A stretch of 64,000 bases of DNA from assembly GCA_032717465.1 (NCBI GenBank), contig CM064667.1, positions 1,412,161 to 1,476,160 of the forward strand, given 5' to 3'. Position 1 is the first letter of the stretch, and every line of letters begins with the position of its first letter. Below the pieces are notes generated by a model that saw nothing but the letters and a program-made list of their open reading frames with translations, was not told the DNA's origin and did no database searches. The stretch is from Coenobita brevimanus (taxonomy: Eukaryota; Arthropoda; Malacostraca; Decapoda; Coenobitidae). Position numbers and translations under genes: made by a program. Of this stretch, positions 33,987 to 46,309 are shown piece by piece.

Positions 33987-34764
33987 CCTATGATTTCATC
34001 ATCCTTTGTGTAATTTTAACGCACAGTATGCTGCATGTTTGATCACGAGCGTGTTCTGCCTCAGTCCCCCCCTTCTACCGTTATAGTAGAGTAAGTCGTC
34101 CTTTCTCTTATTCAGTGCGGGATTTTCATCTCTTTGTCCCCATGGCTTCATTTGCGCGTCCTTCTTACAAGTTGTATCAAGCTCTGCTGGCCCCTATATA
34201 ATGAGCTCAGTCTCTGCATCATTGCCACTTAGATCTGCTCCTCATTTTGTTCACATCTCTGTCCTCCCCTGTACAGTTATTATTATTGTGAATTTCTCAG
34301 AAAGTCTCCAACCATCTAGCAGCTGTGTGATTTGAGTATAAGTGTTATTGCATTTTGTTCTTGTACTGTGTAGCATAAGGTTAATTCTTAGGCCTGGAAA
34401 GTTTTTGTAAATTGTGTAGAATTCATTTTGTCAGCCAGTGGTAATAATAGTTTGTATCTGTAATTATTTATCTTGCATTAACTGAGCATTACCCAGTGTT
34501 TTTCATTTCATCAGGGCTGACTTAGATAAATTTACTCATGCTAATTTCTTGTTAATAGAGGCTATTGCAGTTAACCATATATTTAACCTGTTTTTGCCAT
34601 TACATTATCCTTATGAGTCCTGAATGTTTTGTTGTTAGTTTGAGCATTAAACTTTAACTTGTAATTTTACCTAACTCTTTTGTTTTGAACCTGGAACTTT
34701 ACGGGACAGTAGTGATTTTTTTAGTATTCTCACTTAAAGTGTACATTATCTTTCTCTGTCCCGT

Positions 34765-34768
<4 letters not shown>
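33977..34768 (+). repeat. 3' LTR of copy 2
   Basis: 792 bp; about 6 substitutions from its 5' partner. Followed at once by the (TA)n array. Confidence 0.94.

Positions 34769-34836
<68 letters not shown>
34769..34836. repeat. (TA)n microsatellite
   Basis: 68 bp of TA between the LTR end and the 3' end of the neighbouring minus-strand LINE. It may be the 3' tail of that LINE. Confidence 0.97.
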
Positions 34837-34839
<3 letters not shown>

Positions 34840-36800
34840 GAAGAAGGAACCAAAGGCCATGAGCCCGGAAAACTTTTCCTTCCAAGAGAAAAACAAAATA
34901 CAAGAGAGAACCAAATTCAAGATCCATTCATTTCGAGATGCCTGGACACACTGCGTTTGAAAGACTGGAGATCATAGGAAGCAGGAAATACAGACAGAGG
35001 GAGACAGTTCCAGAGTTGATCTGTTGCATAAATGAAGGACTGGGAGTAACGGTTAACTCTTGCATTAGAGAGTTGGACAGAAAAGGGGTGAGAGTTTGCT
35101 GCTAGACGGGTGCTACGCGCCCGTCGAAGAAGTGGAGGAATGCATGCAGACAGTTCAGAGGAACAGTGACCATTGAATTAGCGATAGAAAAGAGATAAAG
35201 ATGCAACACTGCGGCGAAGAGACAGAGGTTGAAGGGAGTCAGTAAGAGGAGGAGAGTTAATGAGACGACAAGCCTTTGACTCCACCCTATTGAGAAGAGC
35301 TGTATGTGGGGAGCCTCCCCACACATGAGAGTTGTACTCCACACAGGGGCGGATAAAACCCCTGTATAGAGTCAACAATTGTGCAGGGGCAAAGAAGAAA
35401 CGGAGTCGGCTTAGCACACCCAATCGCTCTTTCCAAGACAAGTCTCGAGCAAATGAAACCCCAAGCATGTTCAAGGATGATGCAGGATTAAGCTGAGTAT
35501 TATTAAACATAAGTGGGTATACCTGCGGAAGATTTTGTCGGGTTGATAGGTGTAAGAACTGAGTCTTTGATGCATTAAAAAAACCAGATTATTTTTACCC
35601 CAGTCAGAGATACTAGCCAAGTCAGACATTAGGTGTGCCATAGCCTCATCCCTTGCCTGTTGAAGTAACTGCTGAGATGGACGTTGTGGGAATCGAATGG
35701 AAAGGTGAAGGGTGGAGTCATCAGCGTATGAGTGGATAGGGTTAGATGTACGGCTTAGAAGGTCATTGATGAATAAAAGGAAGAGAGTTGGTGATAGGAC
35801 AGAGCCCTGAGGAACACCACTGTTAATAGATCTAGGAGAAGAAAGATAGCCGTCTACAACAGCGGTTATAGAACGACCAGAAAGGAAGCTAGAGATGAAG
35901 GCACAGAAAGAAGGATAGAAACCGTAGGAGGGCAGTTTGGAAATTAAAGATTTATGCCAGACTCGATCGAAAGCCTTTGAGATGTCAAGTGCAATGGCAA
36001 AGCTTTCGCCAAAGTCCCGAAAGGAGGATGACCAGGAGTCTGAAAGGTAGGGGAGATGATCGCCTGTGGAGCGTCCCTGACGGAACCCGTACTGACGATC
36101 AGGAATAAGGTTGTGATGGGAAAGATGCTTTAAAATTTTTCTATTAAGAATAGACTCAAAAACTTTTGAGATACAGGATGTTAAAGCAATTGGGTGATAG
36201 AGGGTTGGGAATGGTCACCCTTCTTTGGGACTGGCTGAATGAGAGCAAACTTCCAGCAAGAAGGAAAGGTACAAGTTGACAGACAAAGGCGAAAGAGTGC
36301 CTAGGCAGGGTGTAAGCACAGAAGCACAGTTCTTGAGAACAACAGGAGGGACTCCATCAGGCCCATATGCCTTATTAGTACTGAGGCCAGCAATGGCAGA
36401 AAATACATCAGCTGAAGAAATTTTAATGTTAGCCATGAGGAAGTCAGAGGGGGGAAGTGATGGAGGAACAGCACCGGAATCGTCTAAGGTGGAATTGGAG
36501 GAGAAAGTCTGAGCGAAGAGATCTGCTTTATCAGTAGAAGAAATAGCTACAGAGCCATCAGAGTAGAAAAGAGGAGGGAAGGATGATGAGGTAAAGTTGT
36601 TAGAAAGATTTTTGGCAAGGTGCCAGAAGGAGCGGGAAGAATTCGAGTTGGAGAGTTGAGAGCATTTAGTATGGATGAAATTATTTTTAGTAGAGCGAAG
36701 AACAGACTTAGCACGATTCCGGGCAGAAACGTAAAGATGATGTGATGCGGGGGTGGGTTGGCTCCAGTACCTTTTAAAGGCCCTCTTCTTGTGGGCAGCA
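34837..36800 (-). pseudogene. 5'-truncated Jockey-like LINE (copy B)
   Basis: Minus-strand blocks in order from 36780: a conserved linker (KKRAFKRYW, SARNRAKSVLRSTKNN), KADLFAQTFSSNSTLDD, NKAYGPDGVPPVVLKNC (about 36345), a frame break with a stop at 36215, QYGFRQGRS, ALDISKAFDRVWHKS, GVPQGSVLSPTLF, YADDSTL (about 35720), a 1-nt frameshift in an A-run near 35578, then RPCVEYNSHVWGG and a C-terminal SFI-LWN-FP block to about 34930. The catalytic YADD is intact. Endonuclease and ORF1 are missing. It is related to copy A (27.1 kb) but belongs to a different subfamily. Confidence 0.88.
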
Positions 36801-37004
<204 letters not shown>

Positions 37005-37129
37005 GAGGCTGTTTTGTTTCTTTTGTTTGTACTTTTTAATGCCTTTAGACTTCTTTCCCTTATCCTTCCTGTAGACCTGATCACACATCTCCCTCAGTAT
37101 ACTCATTAAGCTGTTGTATCTGTATCTAT

Positions 37130-38055
37130 ATATCAGTCCATATTAGGTCCACTGCAGGATCGAACCTTCACCTCGGAGGAAGAGTAATAACCAAAATTAA
37201 CCCTTTCCTTAGTTGGGGAAGTACGAATGGGGAAGAGATGTCTGTAAGAAGAATGATGTAAGTGAAAAATAAGTGTTGTAGTGGCTGTGTATAAGTTAGC
37301 ATATACCGTCGGTGTAGCCTGTAGGATTCATAAACATTCACTCACGTGAGAGGACATACCAGCGACACCCACGTTAAACGTCCGCCTGGATGGGGATCGA
37401 ACCCCAGTCTCGGGAAACACGCAACACGGAACGAGTACATTAGTGACCTGAACACCGCAGCTCCAATCGCTCTAACTATGGCCCACCAGTTAGCGTGTAT
37501 GGTAGTTCTTCTTACTGTTTCCTGCCTGTCTCGGCTGGAGGGTTTGGAGGGTAGGGTAGTCTTCCTGCTCTGCTATCCTTGTCTTTCACTCATAGTATAG
37601 GTTTATTATGGTTTGTCCAGTTACAAGAAGCCTCACAAGGACTAATGGATCTCTCTTGCTGTTTGCCTTCCATTGTACTCGTTTGTGTATCAGTGGTATG
37701 AAGTCACACACGTAGCTGTTGGTGATCCACGCTTGAGAGAGTGACTGGGGCCAGGTACACCAAGCACTGATACACAGTACAAGCACAGAAGGGGGCGGAG
37801 GCTGTGAAGGAGAATAGAACAGAGGACGCGAAATAAGAAAGATAAATAAGTTAAAAGGAAGAGGAAAATAAGTGAGACGTGAGATAAGGACAGTGGATGA
37901 TTAATGAAAATATATATTACACCCAAAGCCAACACGAGACGAAAATACTCTTCATCCCTAGTGTCGAATCTCCTAGATTTTATAGAATTTAAACACATCG
38001 CTTCTTGAGCATTTATCCCTGAAAATATTATGTAACTTTTCCTTTAGCACTGCCA
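37130..38055 (+). repeat. Dispersed ~1-kb repeat, copy 2
   Basis: Colinear with 25312-26450 but about 170 bp shorter. Contains the CR1-like 3' tail segment at about 37538-37680 and a GGGGATCGAACCCC motif (37391-37404), a reverse-complement B-box-like sequence with perfect self-complementary ends. Class unknown. Confidence 0.85.
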
Positions 38056-38059
38056 TATT

Positions 38060-38404
38060 AATTCACAGCACGAAATAAACACACTGAAAATAAATATACC
38101 ATTCTCTTTAGCAGGCAGTAAATTCTTGCAGCGAGTATGTTATGAGTAAGTCATTCCTGGGTGTTTCGTTTTCTTTCATCTCCAGGGCCGTACATTGCTG
38201 TGAACATCCAAAGAGGGAGAGAGAAAGAGAGAGAGAGAGTGAGTTTGGATGTATGTGTATGTGCGTCCGTGCTTGCGTGCGCAGACCAATTGTTTTCTTT
38301 AACTGCAATAATGCTAAGCTGTCTTGTCTGCGCTGTTATCTCTATGTCTTTCTATGTATTTGTTTGCATCTGCCCTGTCAGAGAGAGAGAGAGAGAGAGA
38401 GAGA

Positions 38405-38437
<33 letters not shown>

Positions 38438-39825
38438 TGATGATGATGATGATAAGCCTTAAATGTTGCCTGTTGATGAAAGATGAATAAAAAAGAAAAC
38501 AAAAACGTGAAACCTGGAGGCAGTTTTCAAATGATATCGCTTAGTATCACATTAATCTTTTTGTTCCTCTGTGGTCACATTTATTTCATGCTAATCTAAT
38601 CCCGGCAGCTGAAAATATTTAAAGACATGAAACTAAATTGTATGAAGGATGGACACCTGGAATTTAACCACGCGGAATACATATTTGTAATTCTGGAGGG
38701 AGGCAATAGTTATTCCTTGAATGTGTCGTCTTTTAAATCTCCCGTTTTTAAAAGACTTACCACTACCTCAGACGAACAGTATTTTTCCCGCTACATTTAA
38801 TTAACGCAACAAACACCAAACACTACGTTTCAATATTGACCTTGAAATGTACCGAATTATGATCCTGGTCGGATAACATACTGCATAAATATAAAATATA
38901 GAATGTGTATTAAAATATAGCAACGTCTCACTACTCTCACTTCCCGGTCAGCGTTGGGGCTGCTAATCAAGGCTGCCAACTGTAGCAAAGTTGATGAGGT
39001 GGTAAATTTGCCTTATATACCACCTTTGCCATATATGTTTCTGATTAAGTATTTTGGGTAATGTTTATACATATTTTTAGGAGTATTGGAGGTCAGTAGA
39101 TGGCGCTTCAGGCACTTGGTATCTTTAATAAAAAAATGTGTGGTTGTGTATCGTGGTTAGGCGCCGTCCCGACTCCCGAGTCGCTCAGCAAGTTCATTAG
39201 GCTTTAGGCTACCTTACCTCAGTTACTCGTGTCTGTTCAGTGGGGTGGTGAGTGTTATATACTCTGCCACATTTACCATATTTTGGGGATTGAACTGCTT
39301 GTGTGCTTACGCAGTGCTAGTTACGGTGCAAACACATGACTACAGTGAAAACTTGATGAGGAAATTGCAATGAAGCAGTGTGGTGGTGAAGAAAAACATT
39401 TAAGGAATGAATGGCCTGTGCTGTGACTGGCGTTTTTGAGGCATCATGGCATCATACCTTACTGATGGTGATGTTTGTGTGACGAAGCCAGTGATGGAGT
39501 AGGTTGGCTGGAAGATGTGCAGGTTAGTTTTTCTTTGAAGGGACTATGGGGCAATGGAAAGTTGCAAGTAAGTTGTGATTACCCAGCGTTTTGTCAACAA
39601 CTACTGTTAGGAAGTTGGGGCTTTTTTTTTATTTATTTATTTAGTAGGGTGATTAAAGTGTTTTATTATTATTATTATTATTAATTTGATGATGGAAGGA
39701 GGGGACGTCCACTATCCACTCACTTTATGCAGCGCTGCGTTTAGTTGACTTACATTGACAAGCGCGATGGTTTTTTTTAAAACGAGGAAACCGTTTACTG
39801 TATTGGGTAGTAACCATAAAACCAA
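38060..39825. other. No gene recognised; microsatellites
   Basis: GA runs at 38212-38240 and 38382-38406, then (ATA)n and (GAT)n at 38407-38452. From 38500 to 39480 the sequence is apparently unique and more balanced in composition. A 19-codon frame beginning ATGGCATCATACC near 39448 is followed by CAGGTTAGT (39520-39528), a splice-donor-like site, but there is no protein homology to support an exon. Confidence 0.45.
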
Positions 39826-39827
39826 AT

Positions 39828-39900
39828 GACGCCAGGTGGTCTAGTGGATCAGGGTGCGCCAGCCGAATGAGGCCTGTGTTCCATTCGAGGCGTGACTTGC
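39828..39900 (+). mobile_element. tRNA-like sequence, probable SINE head or tRNA relic
   Basis: GCCAGGTGGTCTAGTGGATC gives a good A-box region (GGTCTAGTGG) and GTTCCATTCGAGG is a degenerate B box about 40 bp downstream. The acceptor ends do not pair well and no T-run terminator follows, so it is not a convincing functional tRNA. The right-hand boundary is unclear. Confidence 0.45.
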
Positions 39901-40379
39901 TCATTTTATAAAAGTATTTCCTAAGCTTAACAAAACTGTCTTGATATGGAGGTTAAAAAATACTCGTCGGGAAGGGGGCTGCGAATGAGAAAGGGAGGAA
40001 AAGAAAAGGTTGGAAAGTGGGAAAGACGCTGAGTGAAGGGAAGTGGAGAGAAACACAGAGAGAAAGAATGAAACAAGGAAGAGGGGAGGAGAAGGGCGTT
40101 TTGGGGGGAGTGGGGGTGAGGGCGTTAGCTTCACGTGTCCCTCCCCCCTTAACCTTGTAACCCCGCCGCCTGCCCTCCGTAACTCCTGAGTCAGATGTGG
40201 TGTGTGTGTGTGTGGGGGGGGGGGTCAAAAATAGAATTTGGACGATTCCATCTCTTCCCTATGCTAGACTGGGGTCCAAATTAAGATGAAGATTACTGAT
40301 ATCAGCTAATAATCTACCACCCCTTCATTATCAGTCCTCCCCTCTCATTCCTCCACTCGGCTTCCACCCCCACAGGTTT

Positions 40380-40960
40380 CCACTCTCAATCTTCATCCAC
40401 CTTCCACCCACTCTCCCTCCCTCCATCAGCATCACACTCACTCTCCTTCCCACCACACCTTACCCATTCTCCCTCCCTCCACATCTCACCCACTCTCCCT
40501 CCACTTCTCACCCACTCTTCCCCACTCCACTTCTCACCCACTCTCCCTGCCTCCACATCTCACCCACTCTGCCTCCCTCCACATCTCACCCACTCTCCCT
40601 TCCTCCACATCTCACCCACACTCCCTCCATGCAATATCACCCACTCTCCCTTCCTCCACATCTCACCCACTCTCCCTCCATGCAATCTCACCCACTCTTT
40701 TTTCCTCCATATCTCACCCACTCTCGCTCCCTCCAAATCTCACCCACTCTCGCACCCTCCAAATCTCACCCACTCCCTCCCTCTAAATCTCACCCACTCC
40801 CTCCCTCTAAATCTCTCCCACTCTCCCTACCTCTGTATCCCACCCACTCTCTCTCCATCCACATCTCTTCCTCACCTCACATCACTACTTCCTTGCATCT
40901 AATCCACTCTCCCTCCCCCATATCTCACCCACTCTCATTTCACCTTTCCCACTAACACTA
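40380..40960 (+). repeat. Pyrimidine-rich minisatellite, ~25-30 bp unit
   Basis: More than fifteen irregular units of the type CACATCTCACCCACTCTCCC separated by CTCC/CTTCC. One strand is almost purely C/T/A. Frames give Ser/Pro/His repeats only. Confidence 0.9.
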
Positions 40961-42470
40961 CTCTGTTCAACACTTCTGTTCTTCATTCTCTACTTTTCCA
41001 CTCGTATTCCAGCTTCCTCGTCGCTCTCCTCTAACACTTGTACTCACTCTCCCTTCTTCCCTGCTTTCCACCTTCTCCTCTTTCACACACAACTCAGCTC
41101 ATTTAACTTCCTTGCAAACCCTTCCATTCTTCCCTCCATTCCTACCCACTCACCCTTCTTCATCTGCTCGTTTACTCTGTTTACTCTCTTCCTACATTCC
41201 TCCACACTCATTTATTTATTTTTTTTTTTAATCGTACTCATCGCATACTCTTTCTCCATCTGCATCCCACCCCCTATACCTCCCCCCTTCCCTCACTCTA
41301 TCCCATGCTCCCTTCTTCCACATGTCACCCAGTCTCTTTTCCTCCATCCTTCCAAATCCCACCAACTCTTCTCCCTACTCATGCATTCATTCCTAAACTT
41401 TCTCTTCCCGAAACCATTTTTTGTACAGTATGGTGATGGTGACTGAAATAATCGTAGGTGCAGTGATAATGAGTAATGTCGTGTAAGTAATGATATAGGT
41501 AATACTTGTACCAGATTGTTGACTATGTGAATGTGAAGGATGGCTGTTGTTGGAGTGGTCTTGTTTCACTCGTCTTTACCACAAGAGAGCTCCAGACAAT
41601 CTTCGTGAGCAGTGAAGGCGACCGTGGTTGTTTGTAGCGGGATTTCTTATTATTTTTGTCATCGTGTACTGGGGATATGTTTATGATGTGCCTGTCGTAG
41701 GGGCTGAGGCAAGAACATTTTTTTTTTTTTCCAAAAACAATCCTCGTACTGTTTCAAGCAAGAGCAGAAATTTTGTCAGGTCCTTGGAAGCCGGAGTCTG
41801 CATTTACATCCACCGAACCTTTTACTTTCTTTGCATATACATGTGTGCCCATATCCTGATGTAGTAGTCATTTCCTTGTGGTGGTTGCATCAAAACTACA
41901 TTGAAATCTTTCTCAATAGACCCGCAATCCATTCCATCGTGTCGTTCATTCATGCATACTTCATTCCTCCACCACGGCCACATCCTACTGCTTCATGCTT
42001 TCATCAACTTCTGTAACGGAATTTCTTTATTCAGTTCCATCCCATTCCGTCTTCCATATTCCCTCCTGTCCTTCCAACCTCCCCGTGGTCTGTCTCCTCC
42101 GTCTACACACTTACGTGCAGCCTTTGACTCTATCTCAACCCACCCACCCGCCGTATTCCCCCAACCTTTCCGTGGTTTCGTCCGTGGTCTGTCTCTCCTC
42201 CTCATGCCGTTCACCTCCATAAGTTCCGTAACTGAAGTCGTTCATTCCACGGCAGCCCAGCGGAGGCCAAACGTAGAACACTGACCGGCAGCATAACAGA
42301 GGCAGTCACTTTATGCCCTGAACCTGACCCCTCAAATCTCTCTTAGCTGGGGCCTTGTAATGTCTAATTGGCTTAAGTTTCTCTCGTCGATGGTCAGGCT
42401 AGATTAGATCGTATTTACCCGTTTGTTAGGTTAGGTTGGCAATTGACTCAGTGATTTATGTGACTGACAT
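40960..42470. other. No gene seen
   Basis: TTCC-rich to 41400, then apparently unique sequence. Short overlapping frames at 41830-42290 on both strands lack recognisable homology. Confidence 0.5.
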
Positions 42471-42471
42471 G

Positions 42472-43595
42472 CTATCTATCTATCTATTGCCATACGCCTT
42501 AATCCCTTACAGGGTGGCCACAAACAAATCGCCTCCACGTCGCCCTGTCCCCCACAATTCCTCTGCTCTGCTCCCAGTTCACACCCCCATTTCTCACATG
42601 CCTCTCCACTCCATCCCTCCATCTCATCCTTGGCCTTCCCCTCCCTCTCTCACCCTCCACCTCACTCACATACACTCTCCTCATCAGTCTCTTACTCTCC
42701 ATCCTCCCCACATGGCCAGACCACCTAAGTGTGTTTCTCTTAACACTTCCTATCACATGCACATCCACACCACAACTCTCCCTTATATCCTCATTTGTCA
42801 GTCTGTCTCTCCATGTGACTCCACGTGCTTCTCTCAAATAACTCATTTCCACTGCTCTCGCACTTGTGCCCCTCCAACAACGTCCAAGCTTCACTTCCAT
42901 ACGTTAGAGTTGGTATCACAATACTGTTATGTAATAACTTTTTCACTTCCATGCTCACTTCACTGTTCCTTATCACTGCTTTCAAGGAATCAGCGACCTT
43001 TCTTCCCTGCTGTACCCTTTCAAGTACGTCACCCTCCAAACTTCCATCCTTACTCATCACACTACCCAAGTACTTAAACATACTCACATTTTCCATTTCC
43101 TCACCATCCAGTCTCACTGTACATTCACTGACTTCACGTCTCTCGAAGACCATAACTTTACTCTTCCCTACATTCACCTTTAGATTCCGTTTCTTACACA
43201 CTCTCACAAACTCATCCACCAAGCCTTGCAGCTCCCCTTCGTCTTCACTTAACAACACAGTATCATCTGCAAACAACAGTACAGGGAGTTTCCAAACACT
43301 GCCCTCTCTCACTATGGCCGCTCCAACATCCACTGCCCTACCTTGTATCTCTTTTATTACCCCATCTATATATAGATTGAACAACCATGGAGACATGACA
43401 CATCCCTGTTTCAGCCCAACCTTCAAATAGAAAAATTCACTCAGTTCACTATCCACACGCACTGCAGCCTTAGCACCCTCATACATACTCTTCACAGCAT
43501 TCAACAACTTCCCATCCACTCCATAATTATATTCTTGATACTTTCCACGATCCTTGTCTATCCACCCTGTCATATGCCATCTCTGGCTTGCAGTG
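42472..43595 (-). pseudogene. 5'-truncated RTE-like LINE, RT and C-terminus
   Basis: On the minus strand: AYDRVDR lead-in (about 43580, frame-broken), QGCVMSPWLFNLYIDGV, FADDTVLLSED with FADD at 43262-43273, LKVNVGKSKVMVF, MFKYLGSVMSKDGS, TLTYGSEAWTL, then after a frame change near 42900 the tail LRWSGHVGRM and GERGRGRPRMRW. It ends in a (TAGA)n tail (plus-strand TATC repeats 42474-42487). The clade is probably RTE or a relative; the endonuclease is absent. One frameshift separates the palm from the C-terminal block. Confidence 0.85.
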
Positions 43596-43599
43596 GCCG

Positions 43600-45108
43600 T
43601 AAAAGCAAGTCAGATTACCATAAGTGTTGGCGCCTCGTCTTTAGTGATTTATTTTGGGATTTGGCTTAATATCCCATTGTATGTTATTTATGCAGAGAAT
43701 GTGGTACCGGTACTCGAAGCATTTATATAACATGAAAAAGGGTAATTAGGTGTAATAATCGAAATAAATCAGTTAGAAGGAGGTGAGGACTTCCTTATCC
43801 GAGGAGAGCACGGGCCTAAGAAATCAAACATTTACATTCCAAACTGCAGCCATACCACTAGGGTATATATTTACAGAAGTGCTTGCACTATAATGTAAAG
43901 TATTAAGTCCTATTTCTGTTGCAGTGCTTGGCTTGGGGATACGAGTATTTAGGGTGTTAAAAATTTCCATAATTCGTCAACACGCCTTCGCTAATTCCAG
44001 CACATTTTGGGTATTAGATCTCAAGAAGTGATAAGGTAGTGTACAGTAGTGCCGTCTGCTAATGTGTGGGTGGAATATTGAACCTCAAAAAACGGGTTAC
44101 TAGTCTATGATCAGAGTCTAATGCGTACAGTTAAAAAGCCACCAACCAGGGCTTATCCCCAAGAGACCTGAAATAACCATGATCATCGCCTGCCATCCCT
44201 TCCCTCCCCATCCGCCCCCGCCCAGTTATATAATATTAATCATACATCATATCTGTACGTCCAAATATAGCGTGTGAATCGCTATAGGCTATGACCTGTT
44301 CAGACTGGTAATAGGTTTGGTGGGTGAATGGTTGAGGTGGATGGTGACGTTAACAAGATCCAGAGATGATTGTGGGACTATGCTTTGCCCAGTGTGTTAT
44401 GATCCATTCTACTCAGTGTCTGGTGGGGAAGTGGATTCCTATATGTACTGTATGTTATGGAATCTGAGTAGTGTTTGACTGATGTGTGCGTATGCTGGTT
44501 ACGTGTGTCATTGTGTATGTGATGTTTAGAGTACAGTATGTATCGTTAAGAGTGTGTCACTGACTCCTCTTGTGATCGTTTGAGGGAATAACCAAACTAC
44601 ATGTTGCATCATAAGAAACATGAAGGGAAAAACTTTTTGTGGGCGTGGAATAGAGAATATAGTCACAGCAGCCTAATGTGGTGCTTTATGACGTTGTCGG
44701 TGACAGAGCAGCGAATGTGGTGACATCAACCGAATGTCAGGTGTGTAAGTGTGGTGCTTCATGGATTTAATGGTGATATAGAAGCGAATGTGGTGAAAGC
44801 AACTTGAAGGCCAGTGTGTAAGTGTGTTGCTTTATGAAATTCTTTGTGCTTAGCCTTTGTCTTTTATTAGTCCGAATGGGAAGACACCTCATGTACGAAT
44901 GGTCTGTGTTTATCTTTTGTAAAGCATTTTTCTTGTCAGACTTCTCTCTGGTTGACAATATGGGTTCCGGTAGGGCGCTCTGTTGGTTCGCAGATTCCCG
45001 TATTGCCTAATTTTTTTAGTGGCTGTGCTGCCACGCCAAGCACATTCGAAGTCATCGTCGAATTTGGATTATTATTATTTTTTTTACAAATATATAATGG
45101 CCTCCTAT

Positions 45109-45110
<2 letters not shown>
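43600..45110. other. No gene seen
   Basis: Apparently unique sequence. Imperfect tandem units of about 73 bp at 44679-44840 share GTG(G/T)TGCTT(T/C)ATG and GCGAATGTGGTGA. Confidence 0.5.

Positions 45111-45112
<2 letters not shown>

Positions 45113-45181
<69 letters not shown>
45113..45181 (+). repeat. (TC)n microsatellite
   Basis: About 34 TC units. Confidence 0.98.
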
Positions 45182-45186
<5 letters not shown>

Positions 45187-45649
45187 TGCATTCCGTTACG
45201 TATGAACTTAAGTCATAATTTTCCTATCTGGTCGATCAGAAGCTACTGTTACGAGTGCAGTTTTTCTTCTAAAAGGTATGATGTTATTATAAGTGTTCCT
45301 GGTGGTTGTCTCTACCCACTCTTCCTCTCTGGGCTGTACAGCTTTAGCTACTTATTCTTTACACAGATTATTATATTTTTCACTTTTCCAGCGACTTCAT
45401 TTAGTAAAGTGTAATTTCTTAGCCAGTAACAGAACTTCAGTATTTGGTGGTAGATTGTTAAATTTAAATCTAGACAGTAGTCAGGCTGCACCATACCCAT
45501 GCTGTCCCATCCATTTATGTTACTGTTGACCACTCACATGTTTTACCTTCCTTTTCTTCCACCGTTAGAATATCTTGTTTTACTTTATTTATTGAACCTC
45601 TCATTAACATCTTTTACCCTTCTTTTTCTCCCATATATTTATCCACATT

Positions 45650-45700
45650 CTCTCTCTCTGTCTCTGTCTGTCTGTCTCTCTGTCTCTCTCTGTCTCTGTC

Positions 45701-45747
<47 letters not shown>
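45650..45747 (+). repeat. (TC)n/(TCTG)n microsatellite
   Basis: Mixed TCTG and TC units, pure TC from about 45713. Confidence 0.97.
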
Positions 45748-45748
<1 letters not shown>

Positions 45749-46116
45749 GGGCTTCCCCCGAAATATGTGAAAAAAGTTCTGGTTATTCTTTGGTTTATTT
45801 TTAGTATAATAAGCTTCGTCATTATGGTTACTGTTCTCAGTCTTTATGGAGCTACATTTACTAGTGATCTTACCAGAGAAATTGGTCTCCTTATAATTTC
45901 CCAGTAACCTCATCAGTACCTGTAACTCGGTATTGCCTGAAAATTGGATCCATGTTCATACAGAATTTTATACTTGAAATTATCCAGAGAATAACCTGAA
46001 GTTTCTCTCATCCCCCCAGACACCCGGTATATATGATTAGTGATGATATTAGAACTTGTTTTTGATAAGGAATCTGATCACAGAGATATACCAGTACATG
46101 TCTTTGGTGTATAGCC

Positions 46117-46308
46117 TATAGTAGGACTCGCCAAATTAACAAATGAAAGCACAATTATAAACAACTTATAAAAGAATCAAAAGTACTCAGGGTGGCTCAC
46201 ATCTCCCGCCAGGAGAGAGAGAGAGAGATAACGGTATAGAAAACGTGGCAACACTGTACACAGGTGCGGGCCACACCACAGCCGCAAACTTAGGCGAGTC
46301 CTACTATA
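46117..46308. mobile_element. 192-bp MITE with perfect 16-bp TIRs
   Basis: TATAGTAGGACTCGCC at 46117-46132 is matched exactly by its reverse complement at 46293-46308. If the outer TA on each side is the target duplication, the TIR is TAGTAGGACTCGCC (14 bp), consistent with a Tc1/mariner-type nonautonomous element. The interior holds a short GA run and no coding frame. Superfamily is inferred from the possible TA duplication only. Confidence 0.85.
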
Positions 46309-46309
46309 A

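Larger units (their letters stand above)
29315..34772 (+). mobile_element. Defective LTR retrotransposon of the same family (copy 2)
   Basis: LTRs of 792 bp (29319-30110, 33977-34768) with the same TGTTAC...GTAACA ends. The flanking 4 bp are ATAT on both sides, but since the site is a (TA)n array the duplication cannot be proven. LTRs differ at about 6 of 792 positions, so it too is recent. The body is close to copy 1, whereas the LTR sequences belong to a distinctly different variant. Internal deletion and frameshifts make it nonautonomous. Confidence 0.93.

Noticed and set aside
39448..39528. Possible first exon: short ATG frame followed by CAGGTTAGT
   Set aside because: Stops after 19 codons, no homology, no acceptor or second exon identifiable.
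42825..43430. 201-codon plus-strand open frame
   Set aside because: Antisense shadow of the minus-strand RTE-like reverse transcriptase.
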